64,000 nucleotides of DNA from positions 1-64,000 of the IMG/VR virus record IMGVR_UViG_3300032287_004273; one strand, 5' to 3'. Within the stretch, counting starts at the first letter, position 1. Each line of letters starts with the position of its first letter. Of this stretch, positions 42,456-49,818 are shown in pieces. This DNA is from a virus. The notes beneath the pieces are model-generated. The model had not been told where the DNA came from. It saw nothing but the letters and a program-made list of their open reading frames with translations, and made no database searches. The translations under genes and the position numbers were made by a program.

Positions 42456-42653
42456 ATGCAACACTACGTTTTTGAATCTAAGAGAGATCTTCTGTATCAT
42501 AATAATTATCTTGCTTTGAACGAGGCATTAGAGCAAGCAGGTGTAATGGTCCTTTTGTTATCAGCAAGTGTGAGCGAACTTCTAGACACCTTGGCTAGAA
42601 ATAATATTGAGCTGAGTGCAAAATATCTTGACGTTCCAGAGAAATCCGTCTAA
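42456..42653 (+). CDS. Hypothetical helical protein
   Basis: 65 residues from the TAATATG junction; helix-rich (LNEALEQAGVMVLLLSASVS). Its 3' end contains the promoter of the next gene. Confidence 0.45.
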   Translation: MQHYVFESKRDLLYHNNYLALNEALEQAGVMVLLLSASVSELLDTLARNNIELSAKYLDVPEKSV

Positions 42654-42656
42654 TAT
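42628..42656 (+). promoter_or_regulatory. Leaderless promoter, CAGAGAAA-spacer family
   Basis: TTGACG (42628-42633), 17-bp spacer, TAATAT (42651-42656), six bases TGTAGA, ATG 42663. The spacer TTCCAGAGAAATCCGTC is a variant of the conserved CCACAGGAAACC core shared with 42899, 43571 and the site before 43957. Confidence 0.75.
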
Positions 42657-42662
42657 TGTAGA

Positions 42663-42902
42663 ATGAAAGACAAAACTCCTACACCTTCACTTGAAGAAAA
42701 GGTGAAGCAATACGAAGATTTTTTGCATAACATTAACATGATGCTTGTTTCTGGAAGTATTAAAGGTGTTCAAAAACTTATTGATCATGCAGACTCTTGG
42801 TCATATAGTCATCGGGTAGGAAACGGAGAACTTACAGAAGAGCAACAGCAGGAATTAATCAACAGAGCTTTCTGGAACCTCAATAATATTGATCTAAATT
42901 GA
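42663..42902 (+). CDS. Hypothetical protein
   Basis: 79 residues, charged and helical (LEEKVKQYEDFLHNINMMLV), Q-rich near the end. Own leaderless promoter; the promoter of the following gene overlaps its stop. Confidence 0.45.
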   Translation: MKDKTPTPSLEEKVKQYEDFLHNINMMLVSGSIKGVQKLIDHADSWSYSHRVGNGELTEEQQQELINRAFWNLNNIDLN

Positions 42903-42927
42903 CAGTCCACAGGAAACCCTCTAATAT
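42899..42927 (+). promoter_or_regulatory. Leaderless promoter, conserved-spacer family
   Basis: TTGACA (42899-42904), 17 bp containing TCCACAGGAAACC, TAATAT (42922-42927), TGTAGT, ATG 42934. Confidence 0.85.
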
Positions 42928-42933
42928 TGTAGT

Positions 42934-43227
42934 ATGAAAATCAAAGATCAGACAGATGCTGATAAATTTGCTGTTGTTGCTGGCTTTAATTTGGGGTGGA
43001 GCAGCAAGTTGTGTACTCTTTCACTTTGCTTTGAAGGAAAAGAAGTGAAATTAAATCAAGAAGAATGTGATGAACTTCAAAGAGTGTTGAGTGGAAAATG
43101 TCATAAAATTCTTGCATTTAGAAACAAAGATGAGTATTCTGCTCACTCAGCAATCTTTACATCCTCGACAGACAACAACTCAGGAGAATTGACAATTTAT
43201 ACAGAAGATTCAATTGCAAAGTTTTAA
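42934..43227 (+). CDS. Hypothetical protein
   Basis: 97 residues; a beta-rich middle (LCTLSLCFEGKEVKLNQEEC) then D-E-L-Q-R-V-L-S-G-K. Its middle and its Y-T-E-D end resemble the broken gene at 43957, so the two are probably paralogues. Followed two bases later by another gene. Confidence 0.5.
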   Translation: MKIKDQTDADKFAVVAGFNLGWSSKLCTLSLCFEGKEVKLNQEECDELQRVLSGKCHKILAFRNKDEYSAHSAIFTSSTDNNSGELTIYTEDSIAKF

Positions 43228-43228
43228 A

Positions 43229-43453
43229 ATGAAATACTATTCCTACAACAAATATTCATACAATGTTCATGGAGATGTTGAATCGTGTGTTGTAACATAT
43301 ACAGAATCAGAAATCATTAATATGCATTGGAACTTTTGGAAAAAAATTCTCATAGAGAAATTTGGCGAAGAGCATTTTACATTAAATTATTCAGAAAAAG
43401 ATTGTATTGATCAATGGGTTGTATTAAACAAAGCTTGGGTAGAAGAAGTATGA
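43229..43453 (+). CDS. Hypothetical protein
   Basis: 74 residues from ATG 43229 (a TTG-initiated longer frame at 43214 would overlap). Rich in Tyr, Ser and Trp (YYSYNKYSYNVHGDVESCVV). Unrecognised. Confidence 0.4.
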   Translation: MKYYSYNKYSYNVHGDVESCVVTYTESEIINMHWNFWKKILIEKFGEEHFTLNYSEKDCIDQWVVLNKAWVEEV

Positions 43454-43596
43454 TAGATAAACAAAAAATACTTTCAGAATTAACTAATCCAAAAAATATT
43501 AAAGAAGATGAATACTTGAGCATGAGCCAAGAAGCTTGGGCAGCTCATTTGAGCAGACAACTCAATAAGCTTGACACTCCACAGGAAACCTGCTAA
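43450..43596 (+). CDS. Small hypothetical protein
   Basis: 48 residues, ATGA overlap with the previous stop; the frame's end lies over the next promoter. Helical (WAAHLSRQLNKL). Confidence 0.4.
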   Translation: MIDKQKILSELTNPKNIKEDEYLSMSQEAWAAHLSRQLNKLDTPQETC

Positions 43597-43599
43597 TAT
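43571..43599 (+). promoter_or_regulatory. Leaderless promoter, conserved-spacer family
   Basis: TTGACA (43571-43576), 17 bp containing TCCACAGGAAACC, TAATAT (43594-43599), TATAGT, ATG 43606. Confidence 0.85.
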
Positions 43600-43605
43600 T
43601 ATAGT

Positions 43606-43845
43606 ATGAAAACACAAGAAGAACTATTTTACGATATTATATTGCTTGGGCAAAAAGTGGACAACCTGAAAGGTTGGGTGCAGAATGATTTTGATCGAAT
43701 GATCGCAGATGGTGGAATAACAAAAGAAGATCTTCAGAATCGTCTTCCTCAAATTTTAGATGATTTTGATGACACAATTGACAAACTAAATGTATTGAAA
43801 CTTGCTGTGTATAATTCTGTAAAAGAATGCATCTATCAAATATGA
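43606..43845 (+). CDS. Hypothetical coiled-coil protein
   Basis: 79 residues, heptad-like helices (VDNLKGWVQNDFDRMI, DDTIDKLNVLKLAVYNSV). Unrecognised; ATGA into a short broken frame. Confidence 0.45.
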   Translation: MKTQEELFYDIILLGQKVDNLKGWVQNDFDRMIADGGITKEDLQNRLPQILDDFDDTIDKLNVLKLAVYNSVKECIYQI

Positions 43846-43910
43846 GAACAATTAAATTTAGAATGTGGAGTAAAGAAGCAAAATTATGCTACAGACTTGT
43901 ATTGCGCTAA
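43842..43910 (+). pseudogene. Truncated YopX-like fragment
   Basis: Encodes only 22 residues beginning MRTIKFRMWSKEAK. The start M-R-x-I-K-F-R-x-W matches the first residues of YopX-type phage proteins, but the frame stops after R-L-V-L-R. A longer relative starts at 44462. Confidence 0.5.
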
Positions 43911-43929
43911 AAAACGCAACATGCGTCCA

Positions 43930-43947
43930 CAGGAAACCATCTAATAT
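43930..43947 (+). promoter_or_regulatory. Decayed member of the conserved-spacer promoter family
   Basis: The CCACAGGAAACC core and TAATAT (43942-43947) are kept, but the -35 position (43919-43924) reads ACATGC. The -10 lies nine bases before the ATG at 43957. Confidence 0.5.
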
Positions 43948-43956
43948 TGTAGCATC

Positions 43957-44219
43957 ATGAGCATCCAAGTATACGCTGAACAAAAAAATGGTTCTCATTT
44001 CACAAAAATTAAGATATCCTATGTGATAGAAGGTGTTTTAAACACATTAGAATTGAAAGATGATGATGCTCAACATTTGTTTGAGGTGTTAAATGGCAGA
44101 CACGGTGTTATGTTTATTAATAAGAATGATGACACTCCCGCTATGCATATACAGAAGTAGTATATGCATCAAAGATCTTGGAAAAAGAAGGATTGGAGTA
44201 TATAATTGAACCAGAATAA
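43957..44219 (+). pseudogene. Frameshifted small gene
   Basis: The ATG frame stops after 67 residues (...DDTPAMHIQK). An overlapping frame reads on as A-Y-T-E-V-V-Y-A-S-K-I-L-E-K and ends at 44219 in a normal TAATATG junction to the next gene. The Y-T-E motif and the upstream strand resemble the intact paralogue at 42934, which argues for a frameshift near 44145 rather than an early stop. Confidence 0.5.
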
Positions 44220-44220
44220 T

Positions 44221-44460
44221 ATGGCAATCAAACAAAGAACTATAACAGAATACTATTGTGATGCATGTAATGCTATGTGTTACGATATGAAACCATTCTC
44301 AATGCCTACACATGTAACAAACGTAGGATCAAGTAAATTACACTTTCATATAGTATTCCGATTTAGTAACACTATGCGAGACGGCAAACAGGATTGTTTG
44401 ATTTGTAATGAATGTCAAAAAGAATATCTTAAAGTCTACTTAAAAGAATTGGAGAAATAA
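44221..44460 (+). CDS. Zinc-finger protein
   Basis: 79 residues. Two Cys pairs (YYCDACNAMC and LICNECQKEY) about 45 residues apart form a probable zinc site. Starts after a TAAT junction; ends in TAATATG before the YopX-like frame. Confidence 0.6.
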   Translation: MAIKQRTITEYYCDACNAMCYDMKPFSMPTHVTNVGSSKLHFHIVFRFSNTMRDGKQDCLICNECQKEYLKVYLKELEK

Positions 44461-44461
44461 T

Positions 44462-44948
44462 ATGAGAAAACTAAAATTTAGATGTTGGAATAAAGAGGAA
44501 AATAATTGGCTTAATACTAATTATTTAGAATGTATCAATACTGAAAAAGATAATTTAAAAGCATTGTATAGTAATACAGCTACTTTAATGTCTATTATTC
44601 ACCACACTGAAGAGACAAAGGATCGTGTAGTTATTCAACAATTCACTGGCTTGACGGAAAAATAATGTTGAAATTTACGAAGGGGATATAGTTTCTTTAA
44701 ATTTAGATTTAGATATTGTCTGCGATTTTTATAAAAAAAGCCAACACACATTGTTGCCTATTATTTTAAAGGAAATTAAAAACAATGTTTATACGGGGGA
44801 AGTAAAGTATGATGAAACTCCATTGGGTGAAGGAATATTAGGTCAATTTACATACTATGTAGGTTTGATTCGTTTTGCTGATCTTAAATGTTTAGTTACC
44901 AAAAACAGCATTGAAGTAATCGGTAATATTTTTGAAAATGAAACGTAA
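44462..44948 (+). pseudogene. YopX-like gene with a frameshift
   Basis: The first 67 codons (MRKLKFRCWNKEENNW ... VIQQFTGLTEK) match the N-terminal half of YopX-type phage proteins, ending in F-T-G-L where the family continues with an N/K-N-x-V/E-I-Y-E-G-D-I-V segment. That segment (K-N-N-V-E-I-Y-E-G-D-I-V) is present one base over in the next frame, which runs to V-I-G-N-I-F-E-N-E-T at 44948. The shift falls at a run of five A near 44664. A sequencing error, recoding or true decay are all possible. Confidence 0.65.
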
Positions 44949-45162
44949 GCTTATGGATGAAATAAAAGAAGTTGTTGAATTTGTAGTACAATGGCAAAGT
45001 GAAAACAATAAATATGTTCGCTGTACAGCTTCATTCTCAACAGAAGAATATCTTCGGGAATACATTAAACATCGAAATATTACTCCTATAAAAATTTGGA
45101 GAGAAAGATCCACATTAGTAGATAATAAAGTAGTCAGCGTAGTTAAAGAAAATTATGAATAA
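44938..45162 (+). CDS. Hypothetical protein
   Basis: 74 residues from ATG 44938 (MKRKLMDEIKEVV). The start M-K-R-x-L-M-D-E is nearly repeated at 45408, and this choice of start rests on that match. A strand-helix core (YVRCTASFSTEEYLREYIKH) follows. Overlaps the end of the YopX-like frame. Confidence 0.45.
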   Translation: MKRKLMDEIKEVVEFVVQWQSENNKYVRCTASFSTEEYLREYIKHRNITPIKIWRERSTLVDNKVVSVVKENYE

Positions 45163-45430
45163 AGATATTGATCACGATTATACAGATGAAATTGTGTGTC
45201 CTTATTGTGGATGTGAATTTAGTGAATCTTATGAATTTGATGGAGATAGCGGAGAATGTGAATGTTATGAATGTGGGAAAGAATTTGAGTATTATCGGCA
45301 CATAGAAGTAACGTACTGCACTTACGAAATCACAGAAGAAATGAAAGAGCAGAAACGGATTAGAAACGAACAACACAGGCAGCGTATTGAAGAACTTCTC
45401 AAACAAGATGAAACGCAATCTAATGGATGA
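45155..45430 (+). CDS. Zinc-ribbon protein
   Basis: 91 residues. C-P-Y-C-G-C-E-F...C-E-C-Y-E-C-G-K-E-F is a zinc ribbon of a type common in phages. An acidic N-terminus and a basic helix follow. Overlaps the previous gene by 8 bases and the next by 23. Confidence 0.65.
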   Translation: MNKDIDHDYTDEIVCPYCGCEFSESYEFDGDSGECECYECGKEFEYYRHIEVTYCTYEITEEMKEQKRIRNEQHRQRIEELLKQDETQSNG

Positions 45431-45722
45431 ACTAACAGAAGGTATTTGTGCTTTTAGTACAATTGCAAAATACAAAAAAGAGATGGAAGAGATTGAACAA
45501 ATCTTAGGTAAAGCATTAGGTTATCCTTGGTTTAAAGACGATCAATGTAACTTTCCTAATGCTACAGAAGCTGATGGAGTTGCTATTGGAGATCATACAG
45601 CTTGGTCTTTGGCACATCAAGCAGCAGATAGGATTAAGGAATTAGCTGAAGAAGTAGATCGGCATAATGCAAGAGTTCATAAGTTGTCGTTGGAAGAATG
45701 GAGAACATTTGATCAAAGCTAA
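45408..45722 (+). CDS. Hypothetical helical protein
   Basis: 104 residues from ATG 45408 (MKRNLMDELTEGI); the longer start at 45387 is inside the ribbon gene. Helical with W-S-L-A-H-Q-A-A-D-R-I-K-E-L-A-E-E-V-D. Last gene before a strong promoter. Confidence 0.5.
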   Translation: MKRNLMDELTEGICAFSTIAKYKKEMEEIEQILGKALGYPWFKDDQCNFPNATEADGVAIGDHTAWSLAHQAADRIKELAEEVDRHNARVHKLSLEEWRTFDQS

Positions 45723-45729
45723 ACAAAGC

Positions 45730-45758
45730 TTGACATCTCTCAGGAAACTCTGTATAAT
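45730..45758 (+). promoter_or_regulatory. Strong leaderless promoter
   Basis: TTGACA (45730-45735), 17 bp (TCTCTCAGGAAACTCTG), consensus TATAAT (45753-45758), five bases to ATG 45764. Best match in the window to sigma70 consensus; its spacer shares CAGGAAAC with the 42-44 kb family. Confidence 0.88.
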
Positions 45759-45763
45759 AAGAT

Positions 45764-46132
45764 ATGGAAACACACTTCGATGCATACATAAAGTTCCCAG
45801 CGACCTCAGAATATAATCTGGGGACGTTTGATCGTTTACGTAAATTGCTTGGTTCAGTAGAAGAAGTTGAATGTAGTTTTGCAATTGAGTTCTCCTGTGG
45901 AGATGGCAAGTATCTATCAGATCTAAACACAAAAGAGGAAATCGAAAAGTATGATGGTAATGTTTGTCTACTTACTCCTCCTCGTTTTAATATAATTAAA
46001 ATGTCTCAGATGCCAGAGCAAATGAAACCCAATAAAGATTACCTCTTTACTGTCAAATACAATCCCAAAACAGAAGAACAAATCTGCTACATTAACAGAA
46101 AAGAAAGAAGCAGAAAAGAAATAAGAAGATAA
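45764..46132 (+). CDS. Hypothetical protein
   Basis: 122 residues from the strong promoter. A beta-rich start (HFDAYIKFPATSEYNLGTFD) and a C-terminal basic part (KQQ-like KERSRKEIRR). Unrecognised. Confidence 0.45.
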   Translation: METHFDAYIKFPATSEYNLGTFDRLRKLLGSVEEVECSFAIEFSCGDGKYLSDLNTKEEIEKYDGNVCLLTPPRFNIIKMSQMPEQMKPNKDYLFTVKYNPKTEEQICYINRKERSRKEIRR

Positions 46133-46142
46133 TTTCGGGCTA

Positions 46143-46385
46143 ATGAAATTAAATTATCTAATAATCTTTGTTAGTCTTGTGTTAATAGATATTGCCTACA
46201 TCTTTTATCTTAAGTATGTAGCTCAAAACAAAATAAATAAAGCGTCTGGTTGGGCATCGGTTGTTACTCTCTTGAATGGAATTATAATCATTAATTATTC
46301 CTCCGACATCTATAGCGTTCTTTCTGCGATGATTGGCGCATATGTTGGTACTTTTATCTCAATGAAATTCTTTAATAAAGATTAA
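46143..46385 (+). CDS. Small membrane protein
   Basis: 80 residues with three predicted membrane segments (LIIFVSLVLIDIAYIFYL, WASVVTLLNGIIIINY, LSAMIGAYVGTFISMKFF). Short and very hydrophobic; possibly a holin-type or superinfection protein. No family named. Confidence 0.55.
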   Translation: MKLNYLIIFVSLVLIDIAYIFYLKYVAQNKINKASGWASVVTLLNGIIIINYSSDIYSVLSAMIGAYVGTFISMKFFNKD

Positions 46386-46387
46386 AA

Positions 46388-46945
46388 ATGAAAAATTACG
46401 ACGATCTAGTAAAAAAATATCCAGAACTCTTCGTTGTTGAAGAGGATTCTCAAGAGCCTTTTGCGCATTTTGGCTTTGAATGTGGCATTGGATGGTATGA
46501 CATCATCGATAAAGCGTGCCAGATAATATATTCTGAATATAAACATCACCTTTATATGCAAAAAATGTACAAACGAGATTTAGACGACATAGAAAAAACC
46601 ATTCAAAAAAGGCAATCTTGGGATAAAGACAAGACTAGAGAATGGATTATTGCGCATACTGAAGCATCTTATAGCAGTTACAGCAAGATGGCAGAAGAAG
46701 AAAAAGAAAGATTGCCCAAAACAGCCCAAATCAAAGAAAAATTTGGTACTTTACGCTGGTATGTAAACAATGCCGACAAAACTTCTCAAAAAATCATTGA
46801 CTTTGCGGAGCTAATGAGCGAGAATACCTGCGAAGTTTGCGGTGAATATGGTAAAACCTACACAACAGGCTGGCATAAAACTTTTTGCTTAAAACATGCT
46901 ATTGAAAAATATGGAAAAGAAAAAGTTGATCAGTACAACAGTTGA
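46388..46945 (+). CDS. Conserved phage protein with C-terminal zinc site
   Basis: 185 residues. G-I-G-W-Y-D-I-I-D-K-A-C, I-K-E-K-F-G-T-L-R-W-Y, and a terminal T-C-E-V-C-G...H-K-T-F-C-L-K-H zinc site fit a family seen in many phages. A coiled coil separates the parts. Function unknown. Confidence 0.6.
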   Translation: MKNYDDLVKKYPELFVVEEDSQEPFAHFGFECGIGWYDIIDKACQIIYSEYKHHLYMQKMYKRDLDDIEKTIQKRQSWDKDKTREWIIAHTEASYSSYSKMAEEEKERLPKTAQIKEKFGTLRWYVNNADKTSQKIIDFAELMSENTCEVCGEYGKTYTTGWHKTFCLKHAIEKYGKEKVDQYNS

Positions 46946-47011
46946 GAATGTAGAGATAACTGTAGCTCCGCATACATATCTAGTCAACATCCAGAATAAA
47001 AAACAATAAAT

Positions 47012-47482
47012 ATGATAACTGAAAAAAAAATGTCACTTAGCGAACTGTTTGAAAGTTTTCCTTCTATTAATTTGTCTCTAAAAGAAATTAGAGAAATTAT
47101 TCCTGCAGAGGAAGTCATGAGTAGAAAATTCGTCTTCATAGACTCAGATTTATTATTTTATATTGAAGAGGAATTTGGGAAGAGTCTTGAAAAAGAAAGC
47201 CGCAAAAACGAAAGAAGAGAATTACCTCCACCTCCAGAAGTTCATTATGTTTCTTCTTTAGGTATTCATAAAATAATGGAGGAAATGAACGATCTATGCG
47301 GCATGGATGAAATAGGTAGGTCAGATTTGGAAGTATTAGGATTTGACTATGGCGAAGGTGGAGAAAATTGTCATATTTATGAAATCCTTGATGAAGAAAA
47401 GTTTTTAAAAGGTAATGAACGATTTAATTTTAATTATAAGAATGTAGTTTTAACAAAGACAGATAAATACGATTCAATATGA
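47012..47482 (+). CDS. Hypothetical protein
   Basis: 156 residues, acidic and helical N-terminus (KKMSLSELFESFPSINLSLK), middle E-L-P-P-P-P-E-V-H-Y. Unrecognised. ATGA into the next gene. Confidence 0.4.
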   Translation: MITEKKMSLSELFESFPSINLSLKEIREIIPAEEVMSRKFVFIDSDLLFYIEEEFGKSLEKESRKNERRELPPPPEVHYVSSLGIHKIMEEMNDLCGMDEIGRSDLEVLGFDYGEGGENCHIYEILDEEKFLKGNERFNFNYKNVVLTKTDKYDSI

Positions 47483-47829
47483 AATACCAAATCCGCAAAG
47501 TAGAAAAAGTAACCATCTGGGAAGCTACAGATGCAATTGAACTAAATCCTAAGTTCTTTAAGAAACTAAAAGATAACCCATACAAGGGCTCGACTGAAGA
47601 AGATTTCTTGAAGTATATCGATTCCCTTCGATTCGATCTACCACAAGAACTAGAGGATATTGATTTCGAAACCTATGACAAACTAAGAGATTTATTCGAA
47701 GGCGAAATGCAGAAAAACATTTACCATACAACAGCTGAACACTCCGAAGACTCTTGGCTCGAAATCGGTGACGTAGATCCTAGCTATTCTAAAAAAGGTG
47801 GGTTTAATTCTCGATTTGATACTCTTTAA
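47479..47829 (+). CDS. Hypothetical protein
   Basis: 116 residues; begins MKYQIRKVEKVTIWEATDA; mixed alpha/beta with acidic content. Coupled by ATGA to the preceding gene and 3 bases from the next. Confidence 0.4.
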   Translation: MKYQIRKVEKVTIWEATDAIELNPKFFKKLKDNPYKGSTEEDFLKYIDSLRFDLPQELEDIDFETYDKLRDLFEGEMQKNIYHTTAEHSEDSWLEIGDVDPSYSKKGGFNSRFDTL

Positions 47830-47832
47830 TGT

Positions 47833-48228
47833 ATGGGACGTAATTATTGGGGAGATATAGAAGGTAAGTTTTGGTTTAGCATTCAGCCGTCAGATGACGC
47901 TTCCTTTTTTAAGGAACCTTCCTTAATAAATGAAGATGACGATGGTGATGAAGTTTCTCTCACGTATTCCTTCGATGAATCAGATATAGAACTATTAGAG
48001 GATGCACTTGAGGAAATTGATAACGAACTTGGCCCTTGGAAAGAGAAAATTGATAAGTTCTGCAACCTCAAAGAATCATTTAGCGAAGATATCTTATGCA
48101 AGAAAACAGGTATACTTGCTGAAAATAGTCAATCAATTCTAGCTTTATATGCTCGCATGAAACTAGGCAATCAAATATTAGATTGCGTTAAGGAGAATGG
48201 CGAATGCGTATTTGAATGTGAATTATAA
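47833..48228 (+). CDS. Hypothetical protein
   Basis: 131 residues; N-terminus G-R-N-Y-W-G-D-I-E-G-K-F-W-F-S resembles a small phage beta domain, then a very acidic helical middle. Unrecognised. Confidence 0.45.
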   Translation: MGRNYWGDIEGKFWFSIQPSDDASFFKEPSLINEDDDGDEVSLTYSFDESDIELLEDALEEIDNELGPWKEKIDKFCNLKESFSEDILCKKTGILAENSQSILALYARMKLGNQILDCVKENGECVFECEL

Positions 48229-48231
48229 TTA

Positions 48232-48588
48232 ATGAGTGAAGTAATAAAGTCTTTACTTCCATATGATATGGCAAGGGGAGGTCAGGTAATAGAAAAGCTT
48301 GACCTTACCTTTGCTAATCATAACAGAAAAAATAAGCTTCATTCATACGCTACATCCAAAATGGATGATTTGCGTAAACAGTATGAAGATACTATTGCCT
48401 TATGGGAATGGAACGAATACGTCGATACATTCGATATAGGCTTCGAACCCGTCGTAGGTAAGACGTACTACCTATACGAAGGCGTAACTAAGTTCGTATC
48501 CATACTCAGCCCAAAAGAGTTCAGAAAAAAATCATTAGGCACAATCAAATTGTCTAGTGATGGCTATTGGATCAAGTTAGATGAATAA
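48232..48588 (+). CDS. Hypothetical SH3-like protein
   Basis: 118 residues; a C-terminal beta segment around F-E-P-V-V-G-K-T-Y-Y-L-Y-E and F-V-S-I-L-S-P-K-E-F with W-I-K-L-D-E at the end. Unrecognised. Overlaps the next by 8 bases. Confidence 0.4.
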   Translation: MSEVIKSLLPYDMARGGQVIEKLDLTFANHNRKNKLHSYATSKMDDLRKQYEDTIALWEWNEYVDTFDIGFEPVVGKTYYLYEGVTKFVSILSPKEFRKKSLGTIKLSSDGYWIKLDE

Positions 48589-48841
48589 TATTATTTATTT
48601 ATCTAATAGAGATGTCTGGAAAATATTTTCCATAACTTCCGCAAATAATAAAAAAGGAATCAAGCCTTTTAAATTTGAGGATGTTGGTTTGAAATTTGTA
48701 GATGAATTATTGGAAGATGAAATAGACATCGAGAAACCTTACGATTCAGATTTGATTGTAGAAAAAAAACGACGCTTTGAAGTAATAGACAAAAAAGAGT
48801 TTATATTTTTTGCCATTAAGTATGGCATAAATTATAATTAA
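48581..48841 (+). CDS. Hypothetical protein, I-K-Y-G-I family member 3
   Basis: 86 residues ending D-K-K-E-F-I-F-F-A-I-K-Y-G-I-N-Y-N; the C-terminus matches genes at 31212 and 40270. N-terminal helix N-I-I-Y-L-S-N-R-D-V-W. Function unknown. Confidence 0.5.
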   Translation: MNNIIYLSNRDVWKIFSITSANNKKGIKPFKFEDVGLKFVDELLEDEIDIEKPYDSDLIVEKKRRFEVIDKKEFIFFAIKYGINYN

Positions 48842-48845
48842 TTAT

Positions 48846-48974
48846 ATGCGAAAGTTATTTCGTTTTTATTGTCTTGATTGTGACAACGCATGGCTAGAAA
48901 TCCTCAATGCAGATGAGATGCATTCAAGGTGCGAATACTGTAATAGTTTACAAACAGCAGAAGTGATAGATTAG
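48846..48974 (+). CDS. Short zinc-ribbon protein
   Basis: 42 residues with Y-C-L-D-C-D-N-A-W and C-E-Y-C-N-S, a C-x2-C...C-x2-C zinc ribbon. Too short for ordinary gene calls but joined tightly to the preceding gene. Last plus-strand gene of this operon. Confidence 0.6.
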   Translation: MRKLFRFYCLDCDNAWLEILNADEMHSRCEYCNSLQTAEVID

Positions 48975-49212
48975 GGGTAAAAAATCAAATTACAATCGCG
49001 GCTTAATGTAATTTATAATGAATTTTTATTCCAATTCCTCATTTGCTCTCTGTAGTTTGTAATGGAATATAGTAGTTATGGTCATTTATTGTAATTAGCC
49101 TAGTATATTACTGACTAGGCTCCAACAGAAGCGGAATGAAATTCAATAATCGAATCATTGTCGTATTGTGACAGTCGATTACTAACTAGGTAAAAATTGC
49201 CTAGTCGTTATA
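48975..49212. other. Convergent non-coding region with CTAGGC palindromes
   Basis: About 240 bases between convergent genes. Two GCCTAG-type inverted repeats are visible: GCCTAGT...ACTAGGC at 49098-49120 and ACTAGGTAAAAATTGCCTAGT at 49185-49205, an imperfect copy of the site repeated at 49.8-50.05 kb. No clear terminator hairpin with a T-run is seen. Confidence 0.5.
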
Positions 49213-49716
49213 TTAGAAACGATAGGTTAATAGGAATAGGGCAATCCATAACCAAATAACATCGTCAGACCAAACGCTATAGAATATCGCGTGCGCCATG
49301 CGTTCAGCTTTGCTTGGTTCATACGATATCTCCACAGATGCGGGGAACTCCCAGACAGCATCTGGAGAAGGAAATACAGTAGAAGAATAGGTTATTTGTG
49401 CTGACTCACTATCACGTACAGCATCAAGAAGAGTAGAATTATCATCATATTTTTGGTTGCTATTGTCACCAATAACATTGGTGTCACCATCACTATCAAC
49501 ATCAGAAGAAGTATCAGATCCATCGATACTCATGATAAAAGCAGAAGGGGAAATAACGTAAGAATCATTAACATTAGCAATAGATGAACAAGAAGAAAGA
49601 GAAGATGAGTTAGATAATATAGAAGAAGAGTTAGAAGATAGATTACAAATACGCTTGTTTAACTCTCCCATCAATTTTGTTAGTTTATCTTTATCATTGG
49701 GAGTTAATCTACTCAT
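49213..49716 (-). CDS. Serine-rich protein with C-terminal membrane helix
   Basis: 167 residues. Basic N-terminus, then a long Ser/Asn/Asp-rich low-complexity section, and a terminal helix (DDVIWLWIALFLLTYRF), i.e. a tail-anchored layout. Codon content is unusual because the plus strand is purine-rich. The only minus-strand gene between 17.4 and 51.9 kb; divergent from the repeat array and the AT-hook gene. Reality of the frame is moderate. Confidence 0.45.
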   Translation of the reverse strand: MSRLTPNDKDKLTKLMGELNKRICNLSSNSSSILSNSSSLSSCSSIANVNDSYVISPSAFIMSIDGSDTSSDVDSDGDTNVIGDNSNQKYDDNSTLLDAVRDSESAQITYSSTVFPSPDAVWEFPASVEISYEPSKAERMAHAIFYSVWSDDVIWLWIALFLLTYRF

Positions 49717-49818
49717 AAAAAAATTTACACCAACGTAGCGGCGACGAACTAAAATAGTTGTAAGTTATTGCAGCAACAAAACTTCCAAAAATTTTATGCG
49801 ATGAGCCAAATAATAACC

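Noticed and set aside
46924-47004. TTG-started 27-residue frame between 46388 and 47012 genes
   Set aside because: Non-ATG start and inside the end of a conserved gene; no supporting motif.
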